A stretch of DNA of 64,000 nucleotides from Triatoma infestans (taxonomy: Eukaryota > Arthropoda > Insecta > Hemiptera > Reduviidae). The notes under the pieces were generated by a model. The model was not told the DNA's origin. It ran no database searches and saw only the letters and a program-made list of their open reading frames with translations. Position numbers and translations under genes: made by a program. Location of the stretch: NCBI GenBank assembly GCA_011037195.1, contig JAAEAF010006768.1, positions 248,001-312,000 on the forward strand. Reading direction: 5' to 3'. How positions within the stretch are numbered: position 1 is the first letter of the stretch; each line of letters begins with the position of its first letter. Below are positions 50,912 through 63,589 of the stretch, in pieces.

Positions 50912-51302
50912 CTTGATTTGAATTGTACTCTACTCGACAAACACATACTGTTTAGAACAACCTGATTAACTGACTGTCCAGAAACACGGCAGACGAACCT
51001 AAAATAAAACATTCTATTATGGACCAAAAAAAAAAGTAAAAATTCTTGCAAATTTTCGCCAAAACACAACAATAATACTTTTGGACAAGTATAGGTTACT
51101 TTAAGAGTTCTGTTGTAAATGTTGTGATCTATCTGTTTCAAGAAACGGAAAACATTTTCATTTTTCTTTCTTATTTATATTTTGCACTTTTTTTTTAAAT
51201 TTCAATTTTTAAAATTTATATATTTTTGAAATAGTTTTAAAAAAACCTACACTTACCTACGAGATAGTTTAAGACGTAATAAAAATATACCTAATTTTTT
51301 AC

Positions 51303-51320
51303 ATATATATATATATATAT
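51303..51320. repeat. (AT)n microsatellite
   Basis: A pure AT run in AT-rich intergenic sequence. Confidence 0.85.
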
Positions 51321-52165
51321 TCTTAAAATAGACTTTCCAATACTTTATCTTTTATTTATATTTATTTTCATAGAGTGGGAGAAAATTTTTATTAAAAGAG
51401 GGATTTCCATAAAATTTTCCCAATCTTATGGACTGGAATTATTTTATTATTTTTTTCAAAAAATTTTGTTCAACACCTACATAAAAAATAGTAACTCATC
51501 AACCATACAAAAGTTTTATCCTTTCATCATGGCCTTATATATTTATATATTTACAATAACATTTATATTAAATATTTAGATCTTATGACAAAATATACAA
51601 TTGAAGTTGAGATTTTATTTTTTTTAAGTAAAAAACATTTAAAAATTCTATCACGGGAAATATATATTATTTTTTTTTTTTTTGCTATTTTTTTTTCACA
51701 TTTAAATTCCTGTATTCGTTTCAAACATTAATTAAAAAAAATATACATGTATATTAAAAAAAAGTCTTTTGTTTAATTAGACAAAGTCGCAGTAACACCT
51801 GAGTGTACAATATAGACATATTACAGATTTCAGAACCTTTCCAAAAATTGAAAAAAGTAAAGTCAAAAGATAAGCAAGGCGCAGTCATTTTTATGCATTT
51901 TTTTTTTATGAGCAAAGTATGAAAAAATAAAATATTCAACAAAGAATTTCGTTATGAATGCATAAGTGGCAGAATGGTGAAAGCAGAAATTCAATGGAGA
52001 CTTCCATGAGGCAGTAAGTAGAAGACGAGATTGGCCGAGGAATAACTGGCGAAATGGTACTGAGGATATAACTGGGGATGCAGAGGAATAAGCGTGTAAA
52101 GAACGTATTGGGCAAATAGTGGAATATTTGAGGAAAATCTTAAAAATCAAATACAGTAATTTATT

Positions 52166-52408
52166 TGTATTTTATCCTTCGTAACATGCATATTGATTTT
52201 GTTTCTGAACGGATTCGGATTTTCAGACAACCAACAAGTGTGAGTGTAACAGAAACATTACGTTGATGTGAATTCCCTACACGAATTTGGTGACTTTGCT
52301 CTGAAGATAGATGAAAATCCAAAACCGGTCAGGAACAAAATCAATATGCATGCTGCGGCGGATAAAATGCAGATGTTATCCAGCATTGCGGATCCACCCA
52401 CATTTTCA
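52166..52408. mobile_element. Foldback element D with 13-bp target duplication
   Basis: The 243-base copy is flanked by ACAGTAATTTATT (52153-52165 and 52409-52421). Arms begin tattttatccttcgtaacatg and end gcggcggataaaat, followed by an outer part, agatgttatccagcattgcg, that corresponds to the left outer part of copy A inverted. The left arm is shorter than in copy A. Confidence 0.85.
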
Positions 52409-53088
52409 ACAGTAATTTATTATTTGACAAGTAAGTAAAATTGGACTCTTAGTCGAGTGAATGATTGCCCACAGCTGGCCAACTGAACATTGAGGTGGAA
52501 AATCACTTTGCTCTCCCTTTTAATATTGTTTTTTTTTTAAACATTTAGATTCGATCACGATTTGTCTGTTTCAATCTCAATTGACCATTCCCTAATGATG
52601 GGAAAGATATTTTCGAAAAGGTTTAACCAAGTAATATATAATTTTCTTTTTCTTTACTTCCTGAACGAATCTTGCTAATAACTTCCATTATCAAGGTTAA
52701 ATAAATAGAAATAATTCTTGAAAGTATAACTTTTTCCAAACGATGAAAAAAAACTAACCAAAAAACGAAGCTTCACATAAATTTTCTTTGAAAAAACACC
52801 CGTTTTTATAGAATTGCATCAATATTACATAAAATCAGGGGATAAAAGTTTTAGTAATGTGTCTCTCGTCTTATGATTCTGATATATCAAAGATTTTCAG
52901 CTGCTGGTTTTGTAATGACATAGAAATAATTTATTTTGCTCAACGACACCAGGTGTTACTAAAAAAAACAAAAACAGAAATGTCTGCCTGTTATTTATAT
53001 GATTTACAGAAGGAGTTGTCCTATTTTTTCCTAAAGGATGGACAATTTTCATATAAATTTATTATATGAACAAAGAAATATCACTTTT

Positions 53089-53109
53089 AATAATAATAAT
53101 AATAATAAT
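53089..53109. repeat. (TAA)n microsatellite
   Basis: About seven TAA units. No LINE was recognised beside it. Confidence 0.85.
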
Positions 53110-56100
53110 GAAAAACTTTAATTTCATTACTACATTTTCTTAAATTTCCTATTGGAAAATTAATAAATATTTATATTCACAATGTTACATTTTTGTCTTG
53201 TGCTCTTTATCTTTTAGATTAAAGCAGGGCTTTCCAACAGGGACAATGAAACTATGCAGGAGGACTAAGGAGATATAAGGTTCTTATAAGAACAACCAAC
53301 AAATCTGATGCAGATACAGGGAAGTTTTTTAAGTAAAACTTCAGAGATTCCTTGGATCAAAACAGAAGAAAAACAAATAGAAAGGAAATACCTCTGAATA
53401 CCATGACTTTGATCTTTTTCTCATTTTTTTAAATTTTAAACTGTTTGCTTTTTTTTTTTGGAGTAAGAGAAGCTGAACGTAACTGGAGTTCCTGGCGTAC
53501 AATAATAGTCTAGAGTTAGTTTGGCGGTTGAGGAAAAAGGGATGCTTGCGGCCACCTACTTACTAGCCTTGCACTTTTTCGGAATCTCGTGTAGAACTAC
53601 TGCCTTTGAGGCTATTAAAAAAGTAGCTTATAAGAAAGCATATCCTTTACTTGAGGATAGTTAGAAACAAGTCATTCTTTTAGAGGACCCAGCCAATACG
53701 TTTTCGTACATCCCTTCAATGAAGAGAAAAGTGTAAAGAAGATCAAAGGCCACACTCTCCTGAAGGAAAAATACTCTCATATAATGCAGTGTTCATGTAA
53801 CATTCATTCTAAACAAAGTATGGCATGAAAGAAGGAATAAAGATCCGTTTTTCCTTTCTTTGCGAACGTATGCATGATGCTTGTACTAAACGGTTGGAAT
53901 GAATGCTGGCTTCGAATCAATCAAGGATCGGAGATATCTTTCGCCTCAGTTTCTTAAAGATCGGGATGGGCTCCTGTGAGAAAAACTGTGGTCCACATTC
54001 ATAGCGTAAATGCACCAACCGATAGTAGAACCACTGTCACTAGAAAAGGAATATGTTATCTTCAATGATTCATTCAGAAGCGGCTTCAAATTAGAAGAAA
54101 GGCTTCGTTTCTTTTACAAGTTAATTGAGAAGCTCAATTTGAAATACACATCTTAGCAACCTTTATATAATATCATGAATTACAGGAAGATAATCCAAGG
54201 TATTTTGATAATGCTTTATATTGATGAATACTTTTCAATTTTTCTTCAAATGATTTTTTTTTTTTTAAGTGGGGATTGTTTTATTTAAAATTTAAAAAAA
54301 AAATCAGACAACCGCCAATAAAAAAGTTTTTCACACACTTCTTTGACCCAAGGAATGGAATGATGATGGAAAAACAATTTTTTCTGAAAAGAAGTCAGTT
54401 AAATAAAGAAAGTTGGAAAATCCTGAATTAAAGCTAAAAATTGTTGGCTTTATATAAGTTTTCTAAACTAAAACAACGGAATCCAATTTTGTCACACTAC
54501 ATTTCTAAAAATGAATAAATAAATTCTTGAAATCAAATAAAAATGATTTGCTTCTCTGTTATAACATTTTTCATTTCAGTAAACCTTATACAGTAGGGCT
54601 AATAAGAACAGTAAACAAATACAAATAAATAAAAATTGGAAAAATTATAGTATTACCTTCTTGAAATGTAAAAGCCTGTCTTAAAAATTAAAAGGATATA
54701 TACTTTGTATCTTTGTAATAAAAATGAAAATTGGAAACAAATAAAAAAAACAAAAAAGATATTTTACACTTGAATGAAAATTACATGTTTAGAGTTCAAT
54801 TACATAACCTATATGTAATTATTTTTTTTAAATGATAATTTCTGAAAAATATTGAATGAAAAAATAAAATCAATCCTAGACAATTTTTTCTTGCCTATAT
54901 AAAGTTTTTTTATACTTTCTATTATTTTGTCCAAATTAATAAAAAAATGATCATAAAGTTTCTTTTTTTATACATTTAACACTATAAAAAAAATAGTGTT
55001 TGAAATTTATCAAACTGTTGTAATAAAAGTACACCTATTTAAATTTACCCGTCAATATACAATTTTATAAAAGAGAGAGACAGTTGTACTTTAGTTTTAA
55101 AGACAGTGTTTACTTGTTTTCGGTTATCTATGTTACTTGATGTTAAAACATTTTTTTATAAATATTGTGTAGGAGAATTTTAAACCCCCCCCAAGCATTT
55201 TACAATAAACTGAATATTTGACTCATAAAAAAAAATAGGCCGGCTTCAAACGTGGCCACTTTTTAGATCATTAAAGAAAACGCGGATACTTCCACAAAAT
55301 GACACTTACGCTTCTTATATAAGAAGAAATTAACGTACACTATAACGAATATGTACAGACTAACTTCAGAGAACATTTTATAGTAATTGAATTACAAGAA
55401 TTGTTCTTTATTTTTTTCTTCGACAGTATGTAAACGCATTTTTCTCTCAGTTTAAATAATATACTTTTTCTACAACAGAAAACTATTTAAAAACAAAAAT
55501 TAGAACAGGTAAGACATGTAGAGTAACCTGTGAGAATGTTGTCTAATGAAAAGGGGAAGGTTACCTTCTGACAGATTGCAGAATATTAGGGTAAAGTTAA
55601 ACAAGTATATTAAGAATTAATACTTTACCTAACAATATTAGTATATTTTATTAATTTAATCTAAAATCTCAAACTTTGTTTAATTGAAAGACTTCTAGTG
55701 ATTAAAAATAACATTTACTATCTAGAAATTAAAACACTACTACATTAGCCATTGATTTTATTTTGAATAATTGTCATATTGTTCAACTTTTGTAGAAAAA
55801 GTAGTTATTATTTGACATGAGAGTTCGGGGAAGCAGTCTTTACTCACTTGGAGTAAAGGATTAACCCTATAAGAATGAAGAAAGCGTGACAACTGAATGA
55901 GAATTATAAATTCACTTTACTCTGTTACTTATTTTTCTGCAACAGAATCTTTTTAAATATTATATTCTTTTTATAAAAAAAAAAAAAAAAGGAAGTAAAA
56001 ACGAATAGGGACATATTAGTATACTAGTGAATGTTTTGTTCTGAAGTAAAGGGTATTGACGGAAAGGTTACCTCAGTGCTACCACTACTATAAGTTTAAT

Positions 56101-56547
56101 TTACTGTTATATTCAAAACGTAAAATTCGTTTACTTGTAAGCTAGCAACCCTGTGATTACTTTTAATCTCTATGGAGAATTTTTTTTTTTACAATTTTAT
56201 TTCACTGATTTCAATGGAATAATATTACCGTAGAGAGATAGAATGTGAGAAAGTGATTGTTATGTAAGAAATTTACTAATTTCAACAGAGTCTGCCAGTA
56301 TTGGCTGCCATGCGCTGTCAATGTTCGGTTATGAAAGTGATCATGTCTGAACCCGGTCTTAAAACAAAAAATTTTAAATATATATATTACTGAAACCAAA
56401 ACTAAATTTTCCAATCCCTCATTTTTCTGGAAAAAAATAATTTAATAATAATTATATTTACAAAATGCTTACAGTAGAAAGAACGAAAAGAAAGTAATTT
56501 TAAGACAAATAATCCTGTGTATATATATATATGCAGTTTTTGTAAAT

Positions 56548-56553
56548 TTTATT
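56548..56553 (-). promoter_or_regulatory. Candidate poly(A) signal of the homeobox gene
   Basis: An AATAAA on the minus strand lies about 105 bases past the stop codon of the homeobox exon. Confidence 0.5.
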
Positions 56554-56656
56554 ATATACAAATTAAATTCCTTGTTTTAAAATTGGGAGGAGCTAGGGAC
56601 TAGATTTGGTTAGAAAGAAAGAATTATAAACAAATTATTTATACTCCCCACTAAGG

Positions 56657-57019
56657 CTATGGGCGTGGCGATTCTAAAAGTTTAGCATCTTCACTAAGAC
56701 AACTTTCCTCTGATGATTCTGCACCTGTTGTACTACCACCTGTATGATGATGCTGCTGTTGTTGTTGTTGTTGATGATTTGTTGTTAATACTTGCTGTGG
56801 TTGTTGTTGTATTTGTTGTTGATTCAATTTACTATTGTCTGCAACGGTTGTTTCACTGTCACAAGACGGCGGCCCAGGTGTGCCACCACTACTAGACGAA
56901 CCGTTCGGTGTTGTAGCCGCTGATGTATTCGTCGAATTACTACCGTTTGTACCACCATTTGCAGCTGCTGAATCGTGTTTCTTCCATTTTGTCCGCCGAT
57001 TTTGAAACCATATCTTCAC
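56657..57019 (-). CDS. Terminal exon of an NK-type homeobox gene (partial)
   Basis: The exon starts after a tttttgcacag acceptor at 57019 and ends with a stop at 56657, encoding 120 residues. It opens with VKIWFQNRRTKWKKHD, the second half of homeodomain helix 3 (about positions 45-60), including W48, F49, N51 and R53 that contact DNA. The intron thus falls between homeodomain residues 44 and 45 in phase 0, a position used by many homeobox genes. The tail is rich in Ser, Thr, Asn and Gly, with a Gln/His run (seven Q, then HHH), and ends SEDAKLLESPRP. The RRTKWKK signature points to the NK group. NK7.1 seems the best guess, NK1/slouch the main alternative; HGTX/Nkx6 differs at VKVW and KWRK. 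The exons with the first 44 homeodomain residues were not found up to 64000 and must lie beyond. Confidence 0.88.
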   Translation of the reverse strand: MKIWFQNRRTKWKKHDSAAANGGTNGSNSTNTSAATTPNGSSSSGGTPGPPSCDSETTVADNSKLNQQQIQQQPQQVLTTNHQQQQQQQHHHTGGSTTGAESSEESCLSEDAKLLESPRP

Positions 57020-57449
57020 CTGTGCAAAAAATGAAAAGAGTTGCAATTAGAGGTGTTAAAAGTATACATCTACATTTGTTGACTAATTTGGTGCAAAGGA
57101 ACCTTTCACTTTATACCACAGCTGTGCTTGGCGGGAAACAGAAATTTCCTACTATAAACAAACTTCAAAATCTCCGCCAAGCTTAAGAAATGGATATATA
57201 AATAGTACATAGAGTGAAACTTCTGGATTAAGCCTGCGTATCCAGGTATCCATTTTTGTTAGATTTATGAAGAAAAACAATTCACGATAGTTTTCGTTCT
57301 AAGAATTTTTTTAGAATTAAAAACACTTCTTTCAAATAATATAATGAGTCTGAATCTCCAATTGGAATTCTCACACGACGCATGTTTTCTATTGTTTTCA
57401 ACTGAAACGATTCCTGAAATTATTATAGAAGAAAATAAAGTCTGCAGTA

Positions 57450-58790
57450 TACAAAGTTTTGTATGTCTGTCTGTTCTTCGTTTTTACAATACGTAATTTA
57501 AAAAAAAAAGAGGTCACGTATTTTATCTTGAAGTTGGCATACCAAGTTGAAAGGAAATCATTTTTAGTTGTTTTCGAGAAAATTCAAAAACACTCAAAAA
57601 CCTATTCTGTAAAATCGCATTGCTGGTTAACCAATTTTCATCAAATTTGGAATTCTATTAATGCTTCCAATGTATACTAATATTATGTAGGTGGTTGAAC
57701 CCATAATTTATACTGAAGTGGCACTTTAGAAGAAAGCATTACGCCCCCTCCAAAAAAAAAAAACCAAAATCAATTTTCTCGAGAAAATGTTTCAAATAAA
57801 AGTGATAGGGATTTATGTTTGTAGATAGTCTACAAAGTTTTAAGAAATTCGTTGGAGCCGTTTTGAAGAAAATTACGAACAACTGAAAAAAAAAACAACC
57901 TCAGATCTTGACATGTCATATCTAGGGCCATAAAGACTAATTAAATATGTCTACACTGCTTGACAGCGTCTCAGAGCAGTTTAAGCCAATCGTAGCAGCT
58001 GAGTTTAAAGTTAAATCTAACACCCAGCTTCCTGAAAACCCATTAAAATTAATTTTTCTAGAAAATCTGTTTTTTTTTTTTTTTTTTTAAATAAAAATGA
58101 TTGGTTTATAATTGAGGAATCGCATTGCAAGTTTAAATTTTTTAAATCATTGAACCTATTCTTAAGAAATTTCGTAAAACCTTCTTCAAACTGGAATTCT
58201 AATTGGATATTAATATCAACAGGTATTGAATCCGTACAATGTAAGTAATTGACAAGGAGAGCTTAAACAGTGCATGGGTAGGTAGTACTTCCAGAATTAC
58301 CCCAAAAATAAATTTTAATGTTTGAAATAAAGTGATAGGCTATATTATATTATATTGATTGAATTATATAAGAGTGAAATTAGCATTTTTCGAAATTGAT
58401 TGTTAACCCGGAAATACATGTTTTCAATGAAGAACGAAAAAAAAAATAATGTTAGCAATTGTTCTGCTTTGTATGTATGAACAAAGTTTTTTCAAAAGGA
58501 AGTTCTAATCAGATATTTATTTCGGAATCATCAGGCGATACAGACACGAATGTTCCGGTTAAAATCCGTTAATGTGAAAGTACGAAATTATTGAATTTAT
58601 TTATTTATTTTTTTTGTTTCAGTTTATTGAGAAATTCTGGAAAAGGTTTCTAAAGATTTTCACTGAACACTAAAATATTTTATGGAATTAACGATTTGAT
58701 AAGAATTCCATTTTTTTAAGTAAATCTGCCAATTAGACTATAAGTAAGGGGAAGTCTGTGAGTGTTTCATATCAGACTTTTTTTTTCAAA
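57450..58790. repeat. Modular interspersed repeats, both orientations
   Basis: Minus-strand module blocks lie at 57600-58220 (for example ttctcgagaaaatgtttcaa near 57778). Plus-strand blocks and the tail gagtgtttcatatcag lie at 58370-58790. Confidence 0.55.
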
Positions 58791-59363
58791 GTATTAATTT
58801 CCAGATCACTTTAGTTGGGCTTGGTAAAAAAGGGTGTCAACTAATTAGTGTTCAGTATATTGTTAAGGGTTTTAATATAAAATTAGAACATAAAATACTA
58901 TACAAAGAAGTTAGAAGGAGAGAGGTGATCCCCTTATCTTCATGATGGAATAATATTGAAGGACGACTGTTGGCGTGATGATGACGATGATGGTTGGTGG
59001 ATATAATTGAAAGCATCCAGTGTGATGTGACGTTCATTAGAAGTACGTCCGGGTGGATGTTGAGATTGTGTAACTGGGTCGGTCGAGCGCTTGTACCCAG
59101 TATTATGATGGCTAGGTCTGCTTGGATATTTCTGGGTTTTGTGTGAGTGTTTGTGTATGCCTTTGCCAGTGTCGTGCCAGTTACTAGCAGGGTAGTTAGC
59201 AAGTAGGTAGGTAGGTAGCAGTGAGATATAAGAGACTAAAATGGGTAAGAGATATAGTTCCTTTAGGGTAAGTGAGAAGTGCGGCGGGCACAGAAAGGAT
59301 TAATTAACACACACAGGATCCTGAACCCCTTGCACAGAGTCGTCCTCTCTCTTCTCCAGCACT

Positions 59364-59368
<5 letters not shown>

Positions 59369-59402
<34 letters not shown>
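59369..59402. repeat. (GT)n microsatellite
   Basis: Seventeen uninterrupted GT units. It could be polymorphic. Confidence 0.92.
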
Positions 59403-59406
<4 letters not shown>

Positions 59407-60309
59407 AAGTCTATGTCTACTACTCCTACACAATCATCTCATTACCTCTTAGAGACAGCCAGTTCTCTACATCTTCACTCCATCTACTTTTCTTTGCCCT
59501 ACAACTTCACCATACCCTCTTGCTCTCTCTCTAATTGCTGCCAAGGCTTTGTAACACTGGGCGCCCACTAATTAGCATTTTCTTAAACGTAACGCCATCC
59601 TAAAACCTTACCACCTCCTCATCGTTGGCAGGTTTCTCGTTATACACCCCCTCCTATTACTTTCTCTCTAGCTAGTTCCGTCACTCTTCTCTATCTTGCT
59701 TATGCTTAATACAAACCTTGGAGTGGAATCCCCTCCCTTCCACCAAACTGGCACGCTTTGTACATTGGACTTATACTTTAATTGTCCCCCCTCCTTCTAA
59801 AGTCAAAGAAAAAAAGAAGAAAGAAAAATACTTCTTTGGAATTCTTTATTTAATGGAATGCCCTTAGGGATTTTGACTTTTTGCGTTTTTATATTATTTT
59901 TTTATTCAAAGGAATGAAACAAAAACTCTTCTTCACTAACAAAATACATGGCAGCAATTAAAAAGCCAAAGAAGAAGTTACCAGATTTGGTTTTCAATGG
60001 AGGCTTAAAAAAAAAACAAAAAAAAAAACAGAAGTGACCGCAATTATTTTGTTGAATTCATTTGCTATTTTAATTAAAATTTATAAATTATTTATTTACT
60101 AGTGCACTGATATTGAAATGAACTAATTAATTTGGAAGATCTAGGGTGTATAGTTACTTTACAAGTACGAATATTATATTAGAATGAAAGGTTTTACTTT
60201 CTCTCTTAATCAATGGGAATGTGTAATTAGTCTGAAACGGTGGATCAATCTGCATCTGGTTTAGAGATAAATCTAACATCTCAACTGTATCCATAGGACA
60301 GCTTCACTG

Positions 60310-60802
60310 CATTCATCCTTATGGATGAGCTCAGTTGGTTTTCGGCAGTCCAAAATGCTCATCGAGGGTCCGGGCAAGGCCATTAATGAGACGTTGCTGT
60401 GTTTTTCACGGAACTCTCTCAGGCATCTGGTTGGATCTCTTACTGGACATTGTGGCTTAAGGAGATATCTCTACATAATGGGGCTCATGCCGGATCCATT
60501 ATGTAGAGCCTGTGAGACAGAGGAGGAAACACCCATCCATCTTATGACTGATTGCCTGGGATGTGAGGAAATTAGGTTCAGGACCTTTGGTCGGAATAGG
60601 ATGTCTGTGGAAGAGCTTAGGCTATTTCCGCTTAAGGTTACTGTCCGATTTATCGGACTGCGGTGCAATCTTAGATGGATTAGATCCGGGTCTAGATTTT
60701 TGTTCTAGACCCGGTTTGTTGTTGTTTTTCTTGGGGTAGCTATATGGGCCCAATGAGGCTTTGGATAGCGTAGGGTTTGGTCCCTCTCCACAGACAAATA
60801 AT
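60310..60802 (+). pseudogene. LINE 3' end with zinc-knuckle region and (TAA)n tail
   Basis: From 60400 to 60690 the frame reads GSLTGHCGLRRYLYIMGL, then DPLCRACETEEETPIHLM and FRTFGRN. This C-terminal Cys/His region follows RNase H in I/LOA/Jockey-type retrotransposons. A 3' UTR follows and ends in (AAT)n at 60786-60801, like the TAA tails of I elements. The protein part stays open for 127 codons, so the insertion is fairly recent, but it is 5'-truncated. Confidence 0.85.
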
Positions 60803-61529
60803 AATAATAATAACATCTCAACTCGTTAAAGATTGACTTTATCAGAAAAATGTTTTAAATAAAATTATGACCGACATATTATATGTACAGTAAAATATTT
60901 AGTTTAAAAATTGTTAAAGCTGTTTTTGAGTAAAGTAGAGTAGAGAAGAGAGAGAGAAAAAAAAAAACTGAAATAAACCCTATAAAGTCTCACTTTCGGT
61001 TTTCCTGAAAAGACCTAAAACGGAGCCAATAAGACTGAGCTTTCAGTGCTATCTAGCTTTTTAGGTCTGTCGATCACTTATCACATATTTATATATATGG
61101 AAGGGCATAATCCTTTTTACTTTCCTTTACTGTTTACAAGATGGTTACTGTGAACTTGTTACAATTTCCAAACTTGAGTTAACACCGGAAATAAAAACTG
61201 CACGTACTTTGTCAGTGCGAGGGGCTGAGCTTTCGCCTGTTGAGGAGAAAACTGACGCCATCATGACTTACCCAGGAGTATTTCTCCAAAGTCTAATTTA
61301 CAGACAGAATTGGAGAAGATACTGTAATCTGTGGTTGCAACAACAGACCCATAAGGGTCGCCGGTGGCGTAGACATACTAGCCACCACTTCCAAAAACCA
61401 CTTTTTCGGACCCAGGGAGGCCGCAAGACATGTATTTCCGGTGGAAATTTGTCACGATTACAATACTTCCTCTTACCAGGAGTAAGAGAAAGTAAAAAAT
61501 AATGGTCGGGTTTCCTGATAGAATCTAAA

Positions 61530-62010
61530 TGTCTGTTAGTGTGTGGGAAAATGAAAAATTGCAGAAAGCTCAAACATAATACGCTGTTTACTTAGACAAA
61601 ACAGATACGAAGGTTTCGTAAAAATGCGTCAATGGAAAGTGCATTACTGATTTTTTTTAAATATTTTGTCGCTAGTTTCTTGAAAATTTCTACAAACTCG
61701 GAATTTTGGCAATAAATTTAATTCTAATTAATATTATGTAGCTGGTAGACGCGTATAATAAATAGAAATGGCACTTTGCTGGAAGTATAACTCCACCAGT
61801 TCACCAAAACCGCCCTTACATGAATTTACTCGAAAAACTGTTTAAAGAAAAGCGATAGGTCTCTGTATTCATAGTTAGTGTAACAAATTTAACAAATCCG
61901 TCGTATTTTTATGGACAAAATCGTACAAAACTGAAATAACTTTACTACAAACACATTTCCGGTCAACTTACTTTCTTCAAACTCCGAGAAAAGTTTTGTA
62001 TGCATCGAAA
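61530..62010 (-). repeat. Modular repeat copy, minus strand
   Basis: The blocks cacatttccggtcaac (near 61960) and ctcgaaaaactgtttaaag (near 61830) show the module in reverse orientation. It is directly followed by the plus-strand copy at 62021. Confidence 0.55.
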
Positions 62011-62020
62011 TTTGAAACTA

Positions 62021-62520
62021 CTTTCTCTTACTCCTAGTAATCGAGTTTTCACCGGAAATATCCGTTTTGAGGTCCCCTGAGTCCAAAAAAGTGGTTTTTA
62101 GCAAATGGTCTCTGTGTGTGTGTGTGTGTGTCCGTGTGTGGTGTGTGTGTTTGTGGTGGTGTGTGTGTGTCTACAACTTTATCTTTTTAAAGATCTACAA
62201 CTTTTATCTAAAACATTTCTCTGGGAAAATTTTTTTAAGGGCACTTTTAGGGGAGGGGTAGGTTTAGATTTTCATCAACGTGCTATCCTAGTTGATTATA
62301 CAATTCTATCATTCAAACATAATTAGTTAGAAATAAATAGATGGCTGAATTTCCGAGTTTCAAGAAAATTAGTAAACCGGAAGTGCGCTTTTACTGAACA
62401 GTTTTTTCAGTTTTCGACGAATTTGATTAAATTTGGTACACAAACTATAAAATTTGTCAATTATCATTTTGAGAACTGGAGTAAGAGAAAGTTGTGTGAG
62501 TGTTTCACACCAGATTTTTT
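62021..62520 (+). repeat. Modular repeat with perfect 14-bp inverted terminal motif
   Basis: CTTTCTCTTACTCC (62021-62034) is exactly inverted as GGAGTAAGAGAAAG (62478-62491). The leader, a GT microsatellite (62112-62170), parts of one module and the family tail up to about 62520 follow in order. Confidence 0.75.
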
Positions 62521-62536
62521 AATTAAGATTTAAGGT

Positions 62537-62668
62537 ACGTCAACATCTATGGTCATTGCCGCCCGGAGCCATCTCAGTGCACTGCCGGCCTCCGGACAGT
62601 GTTCTTTCGTTACAGACAACACTGTCCTTCCCCGGACAGTGATCTGTAGGGGCTCCTAGGAAGAAAAA
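62537..62668 (-). mobile_element. Truncated tRNA-derived SINE
   Basis: Only the body of the family is present (ccggcctccggacagtg, gacaacactgtccttccc, gatctgtaggggctcctagg). The tRNA-like head is missing. Confidence 0.78.
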
Positions 62669-63164
62669 TGCACGTTTTAAAGTTAATAATAAAAATATTT
62701 ATAAAAACAAAGAAATCTGTCATTTAGAGAAAATTTATAGTAGAGAAGATGCAATGAAACACTTCTACATAAGTCCAAAGGATACAAAAACAGTATGAGG
62801 ATTATACTAGTACAAATATTAAAGTGATGTTTATTAAAGTTAAAAAAATAGAAAAAAGTCGACTCTAAAAAAAAAAATGTTGCAAATAAGTATAAAAGAA
62901 GTATTCAAGTTTGAATAAAGCACGGGGAGGTTAAATTAAGCTGCTTTCTATTAAAGCAAGTAACGGACTCTGGTGGTAAAAGCCAGCCCAACTTTTATTA
63001 CATCATCCTGCTTAACTAACTGAAAATGAAGTAAAAAGTACAGATAGTGAGGGGCTTGGGCGGTTGCTTGCTCCTTCTTCCCACCCGCCCCTTGGGGAAA
63101 AAAGATTCCAACATTAACAATGATGTCATACTAATTTTACATTAATATGTCCGCCATTACAATA

Positions 63165-63545
63165 CATTTTACTTTCTCTTACCGCTAGTAGGAGGAGATA
63201 TTGTAATCGTGTCAAATTTTCGATCTAGATTTTTTCACCGGAAATACACGTTTTGAGATTCCCTGATCCCTCAACTCAACTGAGTTGAGAGTATGTGTGT
63301 GTGTATGCGTGTATATATGTGAACAGCATAGCTCAAAAAAGAAAAAAACCGCATAAGTTCAAACTGATATTCCGTTTAGGTATCACCATGGGATCCGACA
63401 GTAAGTTATTTCTCAAAATTCCTCAACCTGAAGGACCACATTACTAAATGATTTTTTTCCCCCTTTTTTGCAATTTTCTCAAAAATGGCTGCAACGCTTT
63501 TCTTTAAACTTTGTACATCAACAGTCATCAAGTGACTTTCAAGAA
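63165..63545 (+). repeat. Modular repeat, 5' part
   Basis: It starts with actttctcttaccgctagta and follows the family order (caccggaaatacacgttttg, a GT run, the accatgggatccgacagtaag block, then a tctcaaaaatggctgcaacg box). It breaks off at about 63545, where LINE sequence begins. Confidence 0.7.
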
Positions 63546-63589
63546 TTTTTACAAGCAAGGCAAGTTTTCAACCTGCTAGCTTTAGTATT

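Larger units (their letters stand above)
46592..56656. other. 10-kb gene-free region between WDR19 and the homeobox gene
   Basis: No exon could be supported. The sequence is strongly AT-rich, with foldback copies at 48058-48195 and 52166-52408, dinucleotide and trinucleotide microsatellites and a palindrome cluster at 50471-50540. It contains the WDR19 promoter at its left end and, at its right end, the homeobox 3' UTR. Developmental genes often have distant enhancers, so part of it may be regulatory. This is inference only. Confidence 0.6.

Noticed and set aside
50746..51141. Open frame of 131 codons on the minus strand
   Set aside because: A large part is Ser-Leu and Tyr-Ile runs from a dinucleotide repeat; no family match.
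58852..59202. Open frame of 116 codons on the minus strand, possible homeobox exon
   Set aside because: No homeodomain residues; composition is random-like with no good splice context.
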